Shown here: positions 32,783 through 43,499 of the stretch, piece by piece
Numbering within the stretch: position 1 is the first letter of the stretch
Layout of the letters: the number at the start of each line of letters is the position of its first letter
NCBI GenBank assembly: GCA_021234155.1
Contig: JAJEKV010000026.1
Span: forward strand, 1,178,001-1,242,000
Direction of reading: 5' to 3'
Length of the DNA: 64,000 bases
Source: Isoetes taiwanensis
Lineage: Eukaryota; Streptophyta; Lycopodiopsida; Isoetales; Isoetaceae
Program-made: the position numbers and the translations under genes
Notes under the pieces: generated by a model
Told to the model about the DNA's origin: nothing
Database searches by the model: none
Seen by the model: only the letters and a program-made list of their open reading frames with translations

Positions 32783-34010
32783 ATACATGTGCCTAGATTA
32801 TACTGCTGCCGATGGTGCCCATACAACCTGCCCAAGTTGAAGTAGCTAGGTTAATGACAAAGATAATGATCGCAATCCATACACGTCGAGGAAGCCATAA
32901 GCCTAATTAGGAAAGATACTACCTATCCACACACTGCAAACCTTACCTCAGAAGCATTCTCCCATGAGGATAATCTATTAGCTATGATGCCTTTGATAAA
33001 ATATAGTGCAACACCTTAGAAACTTACAGTGTCACCTCACATAACAATGCTTCACGCCATAGCCTTATTCAGACGCCCCATATGCCTCATATAGTTCTCG
33101 CTACCTAAGTTCTGATGATCTCCAAGGTTTCACACCATCTATTTATCTGTAACCATTGTTAGCTAAGGTTTTTAATATTCCGATTAAAACCCCACTTTCC
33201 ATAGCTAAGGAATTGAAACATACAACTAATATAGAATCCCAAAATCGAACACTTCTGGCATAAAAACCCCTAAGGTCTCATGACCGTAACTGCATTTAGC
33301 CTTTGCCACCTGATCTCTAGGCTAGGCCCATCTCCAGAAGCAAGCCTGTACAATTATCCTAGCTATAATTATTTATCTCCATTAGTTCATTACGTAACCA
33401 CCTGATATCTCCCATAAAATTTCAAGGACGCCAAGATGTCTTGCTATTTTATACACAACCCTTTCTCATCGTGTATTTAGTCTAGAAGTAGTAACGGGTT
33501 GCTAACAGACCTATCTAACAGACTTTATTGACATACCTACTTCAACAAATATATGAGACATATGAGGAAGCAATGAAACGTTCTCAAACTAAGTCAGATG
33601 AATTCTAGATAAACAAAGTGAGATAAATTCTGAATAGTCTGTTCATATGCAAGTAGCATATACAAGGAATATACTTGAATCTTGGAGTGTATTATTTCAT
33701 CACATATTGCGTGCTCACAGCCAGTTCATGTATTGTTTATTCATTGGTTAGATTTTACAGTCCAACCAAGAATTAGAATCAGAAGAGATCCATATAGAGG
33801 CAAAAGTGCAGTTTAAAGGCTAGATCTAAATTCTATTATTATTGAAGATAACAATTCTGTACAAATTCATGCTCGAACAACTAATCTGGTGTTCTTGATT
33901 AAAGTGTTGATTCCCTGTACGATACGATTGGTCATCCTGGATCAAGTATTATTGCCATAGATCAACGTTGAAGCTTCATCCAAAATTAATGCTCTGGCCC
34001 TGCGAGTATG
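32783..34010. other. Unassigned intergenic stretch
   Basis: About 1.2 kb of AT-rich sequence with frequent stops in all frames. It may hold promoter remnants of the adjoining GT29 relic; no TATA element or repeat stands out. Confidence 0.4.
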
Positions 34011-34014
34011 AAGA

Positions 34015-35193
34015 ATGAAAATGTTAACTTCCTGTTCTCCTTCGAAATGTTTCATAAGCAGATCTTGTTTTTTTACCTTGTTCGCATTCTTGATTGTTGT
34101 AACGCTGCTGATGTTACCTCTTGAAAGCCTTCAAAATGCTTGGAAAAACCCTTTTTTGACAAAGCAAGCCTTGCCTCTGGAGACCCAGAATCTTGCAAAC
34201 ATGGAAGGCATGGTTTATGATTACTCTATGGAGGATGTATTGTCAGATGAAGTGGAAAAAAGGGTTGCCTTGCTCCAAGAGCATACTAGATTTCTAATGC
34301 ACTATAGAAAGCATGATCATTTTAAGGAGTCATGTTTGAGAAATTCATGAATATGGAAGAAACAGACAAGCAAAGCAACTGCTCAGAGATATGAAAAGAA
34401 ATAAGTATTATGCAGATACTTGAAGAAGCCCGCAATGGTGGACAATGAACCTCATGCCATGAATGATCTGCTGGAACTTGCAAAGGAAAAAGTAGATAAG
34501 CATCACAATAATAATGATACTGAAACAGAAGTAAATCCATACCGGACTTGTGCTGTAGTGGGGAATAGTGGGATTCTTCTTTTGAAATCATATGGCAATG
34601 TCATACATAGGCATGAGATGGTGATGAGAATAAATAATGCCGGGTTTGAACAACATGCTGGCAGCAAGACTAGCATATCATTCATGAATAGCAATGTTCT
34701 ACGTATCCAAGTCCCTATTATAGCTTAGCAAGTGACTCCCTATTATAGTTTACCTCTGTCAAGTCAAGCATATGATAGATGCTTCCTTTTGCCAATCTTC
34801 GAAAGAAAGCTTCATTTCTAGTCATGATCTAAGATTTAATCCCCTGTGCATGAGAATTCCAAAGTATTATTCCCTCAAGCATTTAAAAAAACACTGTTAC
34901 AGAATGGATTAGGGCTCACGATGGCATCATGTTCAACTACTCTTTCGGCATGCAGGCTGTCATGCTTTCTTCAGGTATCTGCAAAAAAAGGGATTTATTT
35001 GGATTTGGCAGGTCTGCTAATGCCAAGCATCATTGGCCCCCAAGTATGGGCATTTAATCTGCATGCTGAGTACATAGTTTACTGGTTCTATCCCTTTCCT
35101 GAAACAAACGGGTTTCTGAATTCCTCCTGTGCACATATTTCAGTGATGGCATCCAAGAATATGCTGGATCCCTCCCGGAATCGCACTAAGTAA
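34015..35193 (+). pseudogene. GT29 sialyltransferase-like pseudogene
   Basis: The first frame (34015-34350) encodes a type II membrane anchor (basic N-terminus, then FFTLFAFLIVVTLLML), as expected for a Golgi glycosyltransferase, and a stem. After a break, 34420-34728 carries sialylmotif L ([13 protein letters not shown], then [18 protein letters not shown]). After a further gap and stops, about 34855-35040 carries a sialylmotif-S-like block (FNYSFGMQAVM, GICKKRDLFGFGRS, then KHH). The enzyme family moves sialic acid-like sugars; plant members act in the Golgi on poorly known acceptors and are needed for pollen function in Arabidopsis. Here there are several frameshifts and stops, the region between motifs L and S is shortened, and no introns are obvious, so it may be a processed copy. 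A clear pseudogene. Confidence 0.8.
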
Positions 35194-35225
35194 TCAAGAT
35201 AAAAATCTGAGCTGTGAAATTCTTG

Positions 35226-35300
35226 TTTCTTCCCACACCCCTACCACGTCGATCAGAAATGGTTTCTAGAACAGTGTGTATGTTTATCTTATTGGCCTTC
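35226..35300 (+). repeat. Decayed copy of the next gene's start region
   Basis: This segment, from CCACACCCCTACCACGTC through ATGGTTTCTAGAACAGTG to CTTATTGGCC, matches 35503-35577, which spans the start codon and signal peptide of the Cys/Pro-rich gene. The duplicated frame begins MVSRTVCMFILLAF, then runs into a copy of the GT29 3' end and stops. Confidence 0.85.
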
Positions 35301-35490
35301 CACCTGTGCACATATTTCGGTGATGCTATCCAAGATTATGCTCGATCCCAGATTATGCTGTGAAATTCTTGTTTCTGACAAGCTACTAGGGTTCTTGAGC
35401 CTCGGGCAAAATTTTACTGTTTATAATTGGTCCAAAGGGTTACAAGGCAAATGACCTTTTACCTTTGGTGACCTTTACCCACTTAGAATC

Positions 35491-35500
35491 TCTATATATT
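35491..35500 (+). promoter_or_regulatory. TATA box of the Cys/Pro-rich protein gene
   Basis: TCTATATATT lies 37 to 46 bp upstream of the ATG at 35537. This spacing implies a very short 5' leader. Confidence 0.55.
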
Positions 35501-35536
35501 GGTTTTCTTTCCACACCTCTACCACGTCCATCAGAA

Positions 35537-36061
35537 ATGGTTTTTAGAGCAGTGTGTATGCTTGTCTTATTGGTCCTCGTTGTTCCAAGTAGAGCGGATT
35601 CTCAAAAGCCACAATGTGTTGACTTCAAATCTCATTGCTCTCCAGAGCTTGCAGGGAGTAGTATGCTTTCAAATGCATGTAAGAATACCATCAATGCGTT
35701 TAAAGGTGGAGATGTTTGGTGCCAATGCATACCCTCTAGTGATACATGTGACAAGAGTTGCTTTGACAACTATGTAAAAGTCATTTCAAAGGCTCTGGGC
35801 AAGGGTTTCACTGCACCTTGTGTATACACAACATCATCATCTCCTAGGCATCCTCAACAGCATATGCATCCACCACCTCCAAGGCATTCCTCACCTCCAC
35901 CTTCCTCTCCACCTCCGCCTCCAAGGAATTCTCGAAAAATAATGCATCCTCCACCTCCAAAGCATTCCTCACCTCCTCCACCTTCCCCAATCCAGATAAA
36001 CCATACCCCTCATCCATCACCTCCACCTACTCTAAAATATGTTTGCCTTCCTAATTATTAG
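35537..36061 (+). CDS. Secreted Cys-rich, Pro-rich (extensin-like) cell-wall protein
   Basis: The 174-residue product starts with a typical signal peptide (MVFRAVCMLVLLVLVVPSRA, cleavage about residue 20). A domain of about 75 residues with eight cysteines follows (PQC, SHC, NAC, WCQC, DTC, KSC, APC). The tail is extensin-like, with repeated HPPPPRHSSPPP and SPPPPP blocks, some of which could be hydroxylated and O-glycosylated. A Cys-rich head joined to a Pro-rich tail is a known layout for wall-anchored plant proteins; the head is not one I can name. The ATG is supported by a TATA box 40 bp upstream and by a duplicated copy of the start region at 35262. The frame is intact, so this is the best host-gene candidate here. 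Confidence 0.7.
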   Translation: MVFRAVCMLVLLVLVVPSRADSQKPQCVDFKSHCSPELAGSSMLSNACKNTINAFKGGDVWCQCIPSSDTCDKSCFDNYVKVISKALGKGFTAPCVYTTSSSPRHPQQHMHPPPPRHSSPPPSSPPPPPRNSRKIMHPPPPKHSSPPPPSPIQINHTPHPSPPPTLKYVCLPNY

Positions 36062-36389
36062 TGAGAGTACTCTCTTTTTTTGTTTTATTTCCCTCTCCGG
36101 AATGGAGCAAAGGCACGATCCACCTTCTGCCTCTGTCTATACAATTATTATTGAGACTAATGTTGATAGAAACATCATCAAATGTAAAAAAACCTAAGAG
36201 GCATATTTCTGAAAAGAAAAATCATAAATATTTATAAGCAATACCTTTTTTATTTTTGAAAGTTAATGTTGATTGCAGTGTTCACGGTTAATATTGATTA
36301 CAATGTAGTCTTTTCTTTGAGCATTAGAATATCTCACTCTTTTGGGTGGCCCCAAGGGCAAATCCTAGGGAGGCGGGGCGATGGAATAT
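36062..36389. other. 3' flank of the Cys/Pro-rich gene
   Basis: AT-rich sequence, probably the 3' UTR and spacer. AATAAT-type and AAATGTAAAA motifs are present, but no single polyadenylation site can be fixed. Confidence 0.4.
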
Positions 36390-37673
36390 ATTGTTTTGGG
36401 ATAATTGCATGGTCTTCATGATGAATCTACTTTAATATCGGATCATCAACCTCAATTCTTATCTACAAAGCATGTCATCAATATGAAAAGATCTGGTAAT
36501 ATTCCACTCAAAGTAAATTGTTCCCTTGTCGACTCTGACAGATTCATTGTTGAATTTACCTCCTTTTATAATTCTTTACCAAGGGTTACAGCTGCCAACT
36601 CCATGAAATCTTTTTACTCCAATATCAAGCTTTCCAAATCTTGGATCAAAAATTGGTCCAAGAACTTTCTTGCCACCAAGACAGCTGAGAAAAATAATTT
36701 GCTCCAGAAAATGAAAGAGGTAAGATTGAAACTCCAAATTGACCCTTTGAACTCTGAGCTTCATAGTATGGTGGAAAACTTGGAAATGTCTATTAAAGCC
36801 ATGGAGGAACATGAGGCCAAAGGAGCAGCTATCAAATGTAAATTAAAATATCATGCTCAAATGGATAGCTGCAACTCAAAATTCTTCTACAGGGTAGCTA
36901 AAAATAGAATTTTGAGAAATCAACTCTCTGCTATTGTTACAGATGATGGATCTTCTATTTCAAATCATAATCAGATCTCCAATTATTTCCATGACAAGTA
37001 CAAGGATATCTTTGCCAAACCATTGGATAATACTGCTCAATCTCTTCAGGGTAACAATTTCAAGGAATTTCTCAACAACTTGCCAAACTTAAATTCCATC
37101 TCAACCTCTCCTGAGATAGAAGTTCTTCCTTCAGAAGCTGAAGTTCTTTCCATAATTCAAAATCTTGGGAAGAACAAAAGTCCTGGACCAGATGGACTTC
37201 CCATTGAATTCTATATTAAATTTTGGGAAGCTATCAAATCGGACTTAATGCACATGATTCATGGATTTTGGAATCTCAATCATTTACATCCATCTATATG
37301 CTCAAGCTTTGTTACCATGATCCCTAAAGTAGATAATTCTATCAAGTTTAATGATTGGAGGCCGATTTCATTAACTAATTCTTCTTACAAAATCTGTGCC
37401 AAAATCATTGCCAATAGAATCAAAGGTCATCTCCAGAAGGTTATCAATTATTGCCAATCTGCTTTCTTACCAAACAGATTTATTCTTGATAACTACATTG
37501 CTGCCATGGAGGGACTTCACTGGAATTCAATATCCAAACAGAATTGCATCCTGTTGAAGCTCGATTTTTCCAAAGCCTTTGATACAGTGAGATGGGATTT
37601 CCTGGAATTTGCCTTGATCAAGCTTGGTCTCTCTGAAAAAATAATTAAGCTAATTCTTGGGTTTAATCAAAGA

Positions 37674-37677
<4 letters not shown>
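36390..37677 (+). pseudogene. L1-type LINE ORF2 middle part (endonuclease end to RT palm)
   Basis: The frame opens within the endonuclease (STLISDHQPQFLS, the SDH catalytic motif). It continues through the linker into RT motifs NKSPGPDGLPIEF, FVTMIPKV, WRPISLTNSSYKICAKIIANR, QSAFLPNRFILDN and LDFSKAFDTVRWDFLEFAL. It is open for over 400 codons, then stops abruptly at LGFNQRS where the oligo-T end of the opposite-strand LINE begins (37678). Its other half is not found right of that LINE. The lineage differs from the LINE at 37678-55190 (SISKQNCILLKLDFSKAFD versus KLDFKRAYD). Confidence 0.85.
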
Positions 37678-37707
<30 letters not shown>

Positions 37708-37918
37708 AGGAAACGGCAGATTTATATTAGTGTATGAAAAAGTTACATAGATTTACATACAAAAGAACCATAGTAGGCGAACAAGCCCCACCATGGAAAG
37801 GGATGGCTAGGGATAGCCACCAAAATCCTTTAAAGGAAGGGAACCCAGTCAAAATAAGAACACCTTATAGACTTGTGATCACGACATCAGTTTTAAAAAT
37901 CCCTGTTTCAGACTGATT

Positions 37919-38834
37919 TCACAGAAAATCAGGTACCCCATCAAGAGTGATGATAGCAAAGGCCTCCTCAGTATGAATGAACATCAGATCATCCAGTTCA
38001 TTCGGACCATAACCTGTAGAGTCCAGCAAATACATGACCCAGGAATCCCGAGCGTCTTCATGGATCTTGAGTTTAGCTCGGAAGTATGGCTTTATCTCCG
38101 GATTGAACCTCCAAAGGTCCTCATCCTCCAGCAGGCGATTGAAAGTGATGCAGCTAATAACCTCTGTCTTAAGCCAGAAAAGAGCATCGATGAACTCCAG
38201 TGCTGATAAGGGGACAATAGCAGGATCTACCTCCCGAGCATGCCCTCCTTCATGATGCCTCCTCACCAAGAGTTCTGTCAACCAAAGAATCCACATCATT
38301 AAAAAGCAGAGAGAAAAATTGGAAGAAACCATCAAAAGTTCCCAGGGAATCCCATTGTCTATCATAGTTCAGGCCCTGTTTTGCTCTGTGAGCCATGGCA
38401 GCTTCAGCAAGATGGACCTTAAAAGAGGCTTTGAGCTTGTTTAAATCTGGGGCCAACCCTGTGATAGCTACCCCATTTCTATGTTTCCAAATAGCCCAAC
38501 ATGTGAGAGCCCGAATGGTTCCCATAAAGGGGGAGTTTTGGTTAAGGTAGTGCAGCAAAGAGGCCTCATCAGAGGGAATTTGCTGTACCAAGGGAAGAAT
38601 CCACTGCCAGTCCATTGATCCACAGCCCAGCGGGCATAAGTCTGTAACTTGTTTATTAAATTGGGCCCTAAAACCATTTGTTTTAAGGCTTTTGTTCAGC
38701 ACTAACCATCTGAAGAACCCAATTTTATTGGCACATTGAAGTTTCCAGCCCTGCCTTATAATGGTGATGGCTAAGTCCTGTTGGCAGTCCCATGCTCTAC
38801 AAACTTTAAGTTGAGATTTGTCCAACAGCAAGCT
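37919..38834 (-). pseudogene. LINE ORF2, 3' part: zf-RVT and C-terminus
   Basis: The frame picks up exactly where 49770 left off: YSLLLDKSQLKVCRAWDCQQ, then FFRWLVLNKSLKTNGFRAQF and LCPLGCGSMDWQW (zf-RVT region), and ALTCWAIWKHRNG. A frameshift near 38260-38300 leads to the last segment (HAREVDPAIVPLSALEFIDA, LLEDEDLWRFNPEIK), ending in TGA at 37919. About 210 bp of 3' UTR and the A-tail follow. The reading continuity across the insertion is direct evidence that the 10.9-kb segment is an insertion. Confidence 0.88.
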
Positions 38835-38837
38835 ATA

Positions 38838-38868
38838 CACACTGACCCCAATTTTTGGTCCACAGTTG
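38838..38868 (+). repeat. Left terminal inverted repeat of the CACTA-like element
   Basis: 31 bp, 27 of which match the reverse complement of 49736-49766. It directly abuts the LINE sequence AGCTATA. Confidence 0.92.
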
Positions 38869-39600
38869 TTTTTTAGTTGTACGGAAGTGTTGTTTTATGC
38901 CAAAAACAACACCAAAATGACCCCAAAAGTCCACGTGGCCCGTTTATCCGGATTTGCACAAAGAGACAGTGGTTTTTTGGCAAAAAATTCCACTGTGGCT
39001 TTTCTGGCAGCTTTTTGTTTTTGATCAACGTGTCCTTTTTTTCACTATTGTTTTTCACGAACTTTTGTCAACGTGTGGTTTTTTCTTGACTGTTGTTTTT
39101 TGGAGGAGCCACGCGTTGTTTGTATTCCAAAAAACACATGTAGGTTTGAATATTAATACGTGGAAAATTGAAAAAGAATAGTTTTTTTTTTCCTTTTCAA
39201 TGTGTGTTGTTTTGTTTTCTCCACTTGTAGTTCTTTAAGTTAACATTGTTTTCACAAAAGAAAATACGTAATATCTAAGAAATCCACATGTATTATTTTA
39301 GAATAATTGTTGTTTTCAAATGTTGTTTTACTACGACAATATGTAGTTATTAGATATACCTTTTTTTTCTATATGTATTATGTTTTTTCTTTACATGTTG
39401 GTTTTAAAAGTTATTATTGTTTTCTTAAAAAACAATACGTAGTTTTAAAGAAATCCACATATAGGGAACATTGTTTTCCTTGATTTGATATGTAGCTATT
39501 AAGAAGTAGACACGTTGTTTCTTAATATAGCTGTTGTTTCAATGAAATAAAATATATGTGGCTTTTATTTAAATTTAGAGAAACAACCTGTTTGGTCCGC
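38869..39600 (+). repeat. Left subterminal region with about 18 ACGTGTAG-like motifs
   Basis: Variants of ACACGTGTAGTT recur every 20 to 60 bp: CAACGTGTGG, CCACGCGTTG, CACATGTAGG, ATACGTGG, CCACTTGTAG, ATACGTAGTT, CCACATGTAT, ATATGTAGTT. Clustered subterminal motifs bind the transposase in known CACTA elements. Translations of this stretch are low-complexity and not proteins. Confidence 0.65.
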
Positions 39601-40985
39601 TCTGGAACATCTGTCTAACCAATCAAATATTGACACGTGGCACTCAATTTTTCAAAAAAAAACAATTATATATTAGCTATTGATAATTTCAATCTACTAA
39701 AAGGAAAAAGACATCATGGAGCAAGCATCATTTGAATGTCTACTAAACTCAAGTTTGCCTTTAAGTTTTGATCTTAATTGATTCCATATTTAAACTCAAG
39801 CTTGCCTTGAAACACAATTATATTTTCACAAATTTATATATTGTATAAACTCAATTTTGCTTTATTCAAATTCTTGCCATGGAGCTGATTTGATACATAG
39901 TAAATGATATGCATATTCTTCTTTTCATGGCACCGCCGCCTTTGCAAACTTGTTCATTTCCTTTCATTATGCCAAAATATTTCAAGAAAAGAAAGATCCC
40001 TTTAACAACCTTTTGACAGTTCGCATGTTTCTTTACAAATGGAGGGTCGCCAAATGCATTTTCTCAAGTTTCTAATCCTCTCTTACGCAGATAATAAAAC
40101 ACCGTGACAGTCACCCCCTTCATAGAAAAAGCCAGTGCCAATGCTCTTCCTGCAAAACAAACACAATAGAATATTGAGTGCTCAATTGATCTTATTTTGA
40201 AGTAGACAGAACAATCGTGTGCTCATTGCCAAATTTTGGACGGAACCTTTTATTCAAAAATTGGTTTAAAAAGACAACAATGTTCAAAAATTGGTTTAGA
40301 AAGACAACAATGTTGGTCCTTTTCCAGTTTCAAAGGCATATCAAAAACAATTAGCTTGCAAATATTCTTACTACGTTCTAGTTTCATATTCATAGAAACA
40401 GACCGCCTATGTAGTTTCTAGAAATACATCATGGGCATATGCAATCGGGAGGAAATAGAGAGTAGAATAAGATTTACCGATCCACGAGCCCCCCTCGTGA
40501 CAAGAGTGCTCAAGCCTTCTTCGATCCTCATTCAGTCTACTACTGTTGGATTAAGTCATCTTTAAGGATCTCAAGAACGGAAGCTCCGGATGGGCGGACT
40601 AGGTCATCCGTGATTGAAAGAATGATTAGATTTTTACAAGATCAAGAGAGCGGATGAATATGCTTTTTTTTGGAGTTACCTTGGAGTCCAAGCCACATCT
40701 TCGCAGTCCTCTACCGCCATAGCGGACCTCCAAACTCGAACAATTAATTATTCGAGAATCTAGGCTGTCCAGCATTGTCTTGTCCGGATTTATTGCAGCT
40801 CATGTCCATTTGACTACCCTTTCGCGATCCGTGGCGCGCCGAGCCATTTTCGGGCTCCCATCGATGGATCTATGTAATGACCTTGATGTTCTTGATATCT
40901 TCCTGGGGCCTTTTTACAGGCCATTTTATACCAGTTGATGCAGCGACAGAGCACCCACATCAAGAAGAAGCTTTGCCATCGCCAA
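39601..40985. other. Unique-looking interior of the CACTA-like element, no gene
   Basis: AT-rich without a long frame. A 30-bp phrase (CAAAAATTGGTTTARAAAGA) is duplicated at 40254 and 40281. GC content rises toward 40800. It could be captured host sequence, but no protein similarity is visible. Confidence 0.4.
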
Positions 40986-40990
40986 GCAAA

Positions 40991-41290
40991 GGAGCTCTGC
41001 CGGATTCGCCAACGCCAAGGGGCGCCATTGCCAAGGGGGAGAGAGGAAAAAAACAGAGAGGAAAGCACAGGGCGAGAGGAAAAACAGGGAGGAGCTCTGC
41101 CGGATTCACCATCGCCAAGGGGCGCCATAGCCAAGGGGTAGAGAGGAAAAAAACAGGGAGGAAAGCACAGGGAGAGAGGAAAAACATAGGAAGGAGCTCT
41201 GCCGGATTCGCCATCGCCAAGCGGCGCCATAGTCAAGGGGGAGAGAGGAAAAACACAGAGAGGAAAGCACAGGGCGGAGGGAAACACATG
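40991..41290 (+). repeat. 100-bp minisatellite, three units
   Basis: GGAGCTCTGCCGGATTCGCC begins units at 40991, 41091 and 41193 (41193 preceded by AA). Units share CAAGGGGCGCCAT and a purine-rich half (GAGAGAGGAAAAA). All frames stay open because the unit lacks stops, which produces spurious long ORFs on both strands (40814-41311). Confidence 0.92.
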
Positions 41291-42249
41291 GCGCAAGGCC
41301 AATCACATTAGAGGACTTGGATCAACATCTTAGCCGTTCATCGTGCTGTCAATCTCGACCATCAATTTCAAGGGCCAATATCTAACATAATAAAATGGGG
41401 ATGAAGATCTCAACCGTCCATCTTGACGGTTTAATAAAATACTACTTGCATTTGCATGCATATTTTTTAAATATATATAATAAATTTTATCCCCCCTTTT
41501 TTTTTCCTACTACAGGGGGCTATTGTTTCTCCTATTGTGCCCCACTCTTTTCTCTCTGCCGCCTTTTTATATACAACTCCCTACCCCTACCCTTGAGGTA
41601 TGGCCAGTGCCCATATATTTCTTCGGGGATGTCAGAGTAGCGATTGCCCTTGAAAACTATTTCTAGTCGATCCTTTAGGTGGATCTGGCTGCAATTGCCC
41701 GCAGAATGGGCTGCTTGGCAATGCACACGAGTTGGTTTAGCTTGATCTGGCTTACCAGCGGTTTTCCCAGGTTCTTAAGAAAGCAAAAAACATTCTCGAA
41801 ATTTTAAATGATAAAAGGAAAAGGTAATAAAACCCGCAATAGCAAAGGTCGAGATTGTAAGAGCTTCAACAACTCTCAGTATGTTTTTATATCGAGAGGC
41901 CCTGCATGGTAGCACAGCTCCAGATAGCATAGGCAGTGCCAAAACTGTAGTTGCCGAGTGTTTAGAACTATTTCCATCCTAAAGTAACAGAAACAGAATA
42001 GATGCAGAACAAAATTCTGGAGAAGATTATATGGCTCCGAAAATAATAGCTTGCGTGGAAAGAATTACTCCTCCTCACATTGGAAGCCCGACCAACTGTT
42101 GTGCTGGATCTGCCAATCCTATGAAAACTAGCATTAAAACTGGAGATAATATCGAGTTCCAGAACCTGCAAGCCGAACATAAGTAGAAGAAAAAAAAAAA
42201 CATCTCAGATCTCAAAAATAGAACCAAGGCAGGCAAGCACCACTCTATA
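41291..42249. other. Interior of the CACTA-like element between two repeat blocks
   Basis: No gene. CATCTTAGCCGTTCATCGT and ATCTCAACCGTCCATCTTG (about 41326 and 41408) are near-repeats. Confidence 0.4.
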
Positions 42250-43050
42250 GGCGCATGCCCACGTGGCATGTTGGAGCCCACATGGCATGTTTGAGCCACG
42301 TTGGCATGTTTGAGCCTAGGTGGCATGTTAAAGCCAAGGTGGCATGTTGGAGTCTAGATGACATGTTTGAGCCATCTTGGCATGTTGGAGCCTAGGTGGC
42401 GTGCTTGAGCCATCTTGGCATGTTTGAGCCTAGGTGGCATGTTGGAGCCTGCATGGCATGTTTGAGCCACCTTGGCATGTTGGAGCCTAGGTGGCATGTT
42501 GGATAAGTGGCATGTTGGAGCCAAGGTGGCATGTTTTGAGCCTAGGTGGCTTGTTTGAGCCATCTTGGCATGTTTGAGCCACCTTGGCATGTTTGAGACT
42601 ATGTGGCATGTTGGAGCACATGTGGCATGTTTGAGCCTAAGTGGCATGTTGGAGCCTGGGTGGCGTGTTTGAGCCATCTTGGCATGTTTGAGCCACATTG
42701 GCATGTTAGAGCCTAGTGGCATGTTTGGGCCCATGTGGCATGTTTGAGCCACCTTGGCATATTTGAACCTAGGTGGTAAGTTGGAGCCTAGGTGGCATGT
42801 TGGAGTCTAGGTGGCATGTTGGAGCCTAGGTGTCATGTTTGAGCCACCTTGGCATGTTGGAGCCTAGGTGGCATGCTTGAGCCACCTTGGCATGTTGGAG
42901 CCTAGGTGGCATGTTGGTGCCTGCGTGTCATGTTTGAGCCACCTTGGCATGTTTGAGCCTAGGTGGCATGTTGGAGCCCTTGTGGTATACTTGAGCCACC
43001 TCGACATGTTTGAACCACCTTGGCATGTTGGAGTCTATTTGGCATGTTAA
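42250..43050 (+). repeat. 19-bp satellite array, block 1 (about 40 units)
   Basis: Two alternating 19-bp units, TTGGAGCCTAGGTGGCATG and TTTGAGCCACCTTGGCATG, are repeated with point variants. Every unit contains a GCC-N5-GGC inverted motif. There are no unique spacers. The array produces repetitive open frames that are not genes. Confidence 0.95.
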
Positions 43051-43318
43051 ACATGCCACCTAGGTTCCAACATGCCAAGGTGGCTTAAACATGCCACGTG
43101 GACTCCAACATGCCACGTGGGCTCTAACATGCCACGTGGGCTCTAACATGCCAAGGTGGCTCAAACATGCCACCTAAGCTCTAACATGCCACCTAGGCTC
43201 AAACATGTCAATGTGGCTCCATATGCCACGTAGGCTCCAACATGCCACCTAGGTTCCAACATGCAAAGGTGGCTCAGGCATGCCACCTAGGCTCAAGCAT
43301 GCCACCTAGGCACTCCAA
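43051..43318 (-). repeat. 19-bp satellite array, block 2 (inverted)
   Basis: Orientation flips at GGCATGTTAAACATGCC (43040-43056), a head-to-head palindrome. From there on units read as CATGCCACCTAGGCTCCAA. About 14 units. Confidence 0.93.
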
Positions 43319-43460
43319 GTGGTGACATGGCATGTCAAGTAAGCAAGGCCAAGTTTTGACTAGGCCAAAAATGAAAAGATGTCCATCTTTGGTCTTTTCA
43401 TTGGGTGATGTTGGCAAATTTTGGGTGACATATGGCTAGATGGTGGTGACGTGACTAGGA
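43319..43460 (+). repeat. Left arm of an inverted spacer pair next to the satellite
   Basis: The stretch with GGCATGTCAAGTAAGCAAGG, TTGACTAGGCCAAAA and CATTGGGTGATGTTGGCAAA is the reverse complement of 47345-47478. Together with the satellite blocks it forms a large inverted repeat around a 3.9-kb loop. Confidence 0.9.
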
Positions 43461-43499
43461 CTTTATGCAAGAAATATGATAACCTTTGAAATTTTTGTA

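Noticed and set aside
36390-38834. Twin-primed (internally inverted) single LINE insertion
   Set aside because: The inverted part lies beyond the poly(A) end instead of upstream of the 3' part, and the two sequences belong to different LINE lineages.
40814-41311. Long ORFs on both strands as protein genes
   Set aside because: They are produced by the 100-bp minisatellite, which lacks stops; the protein text is the same repeat in several frames.
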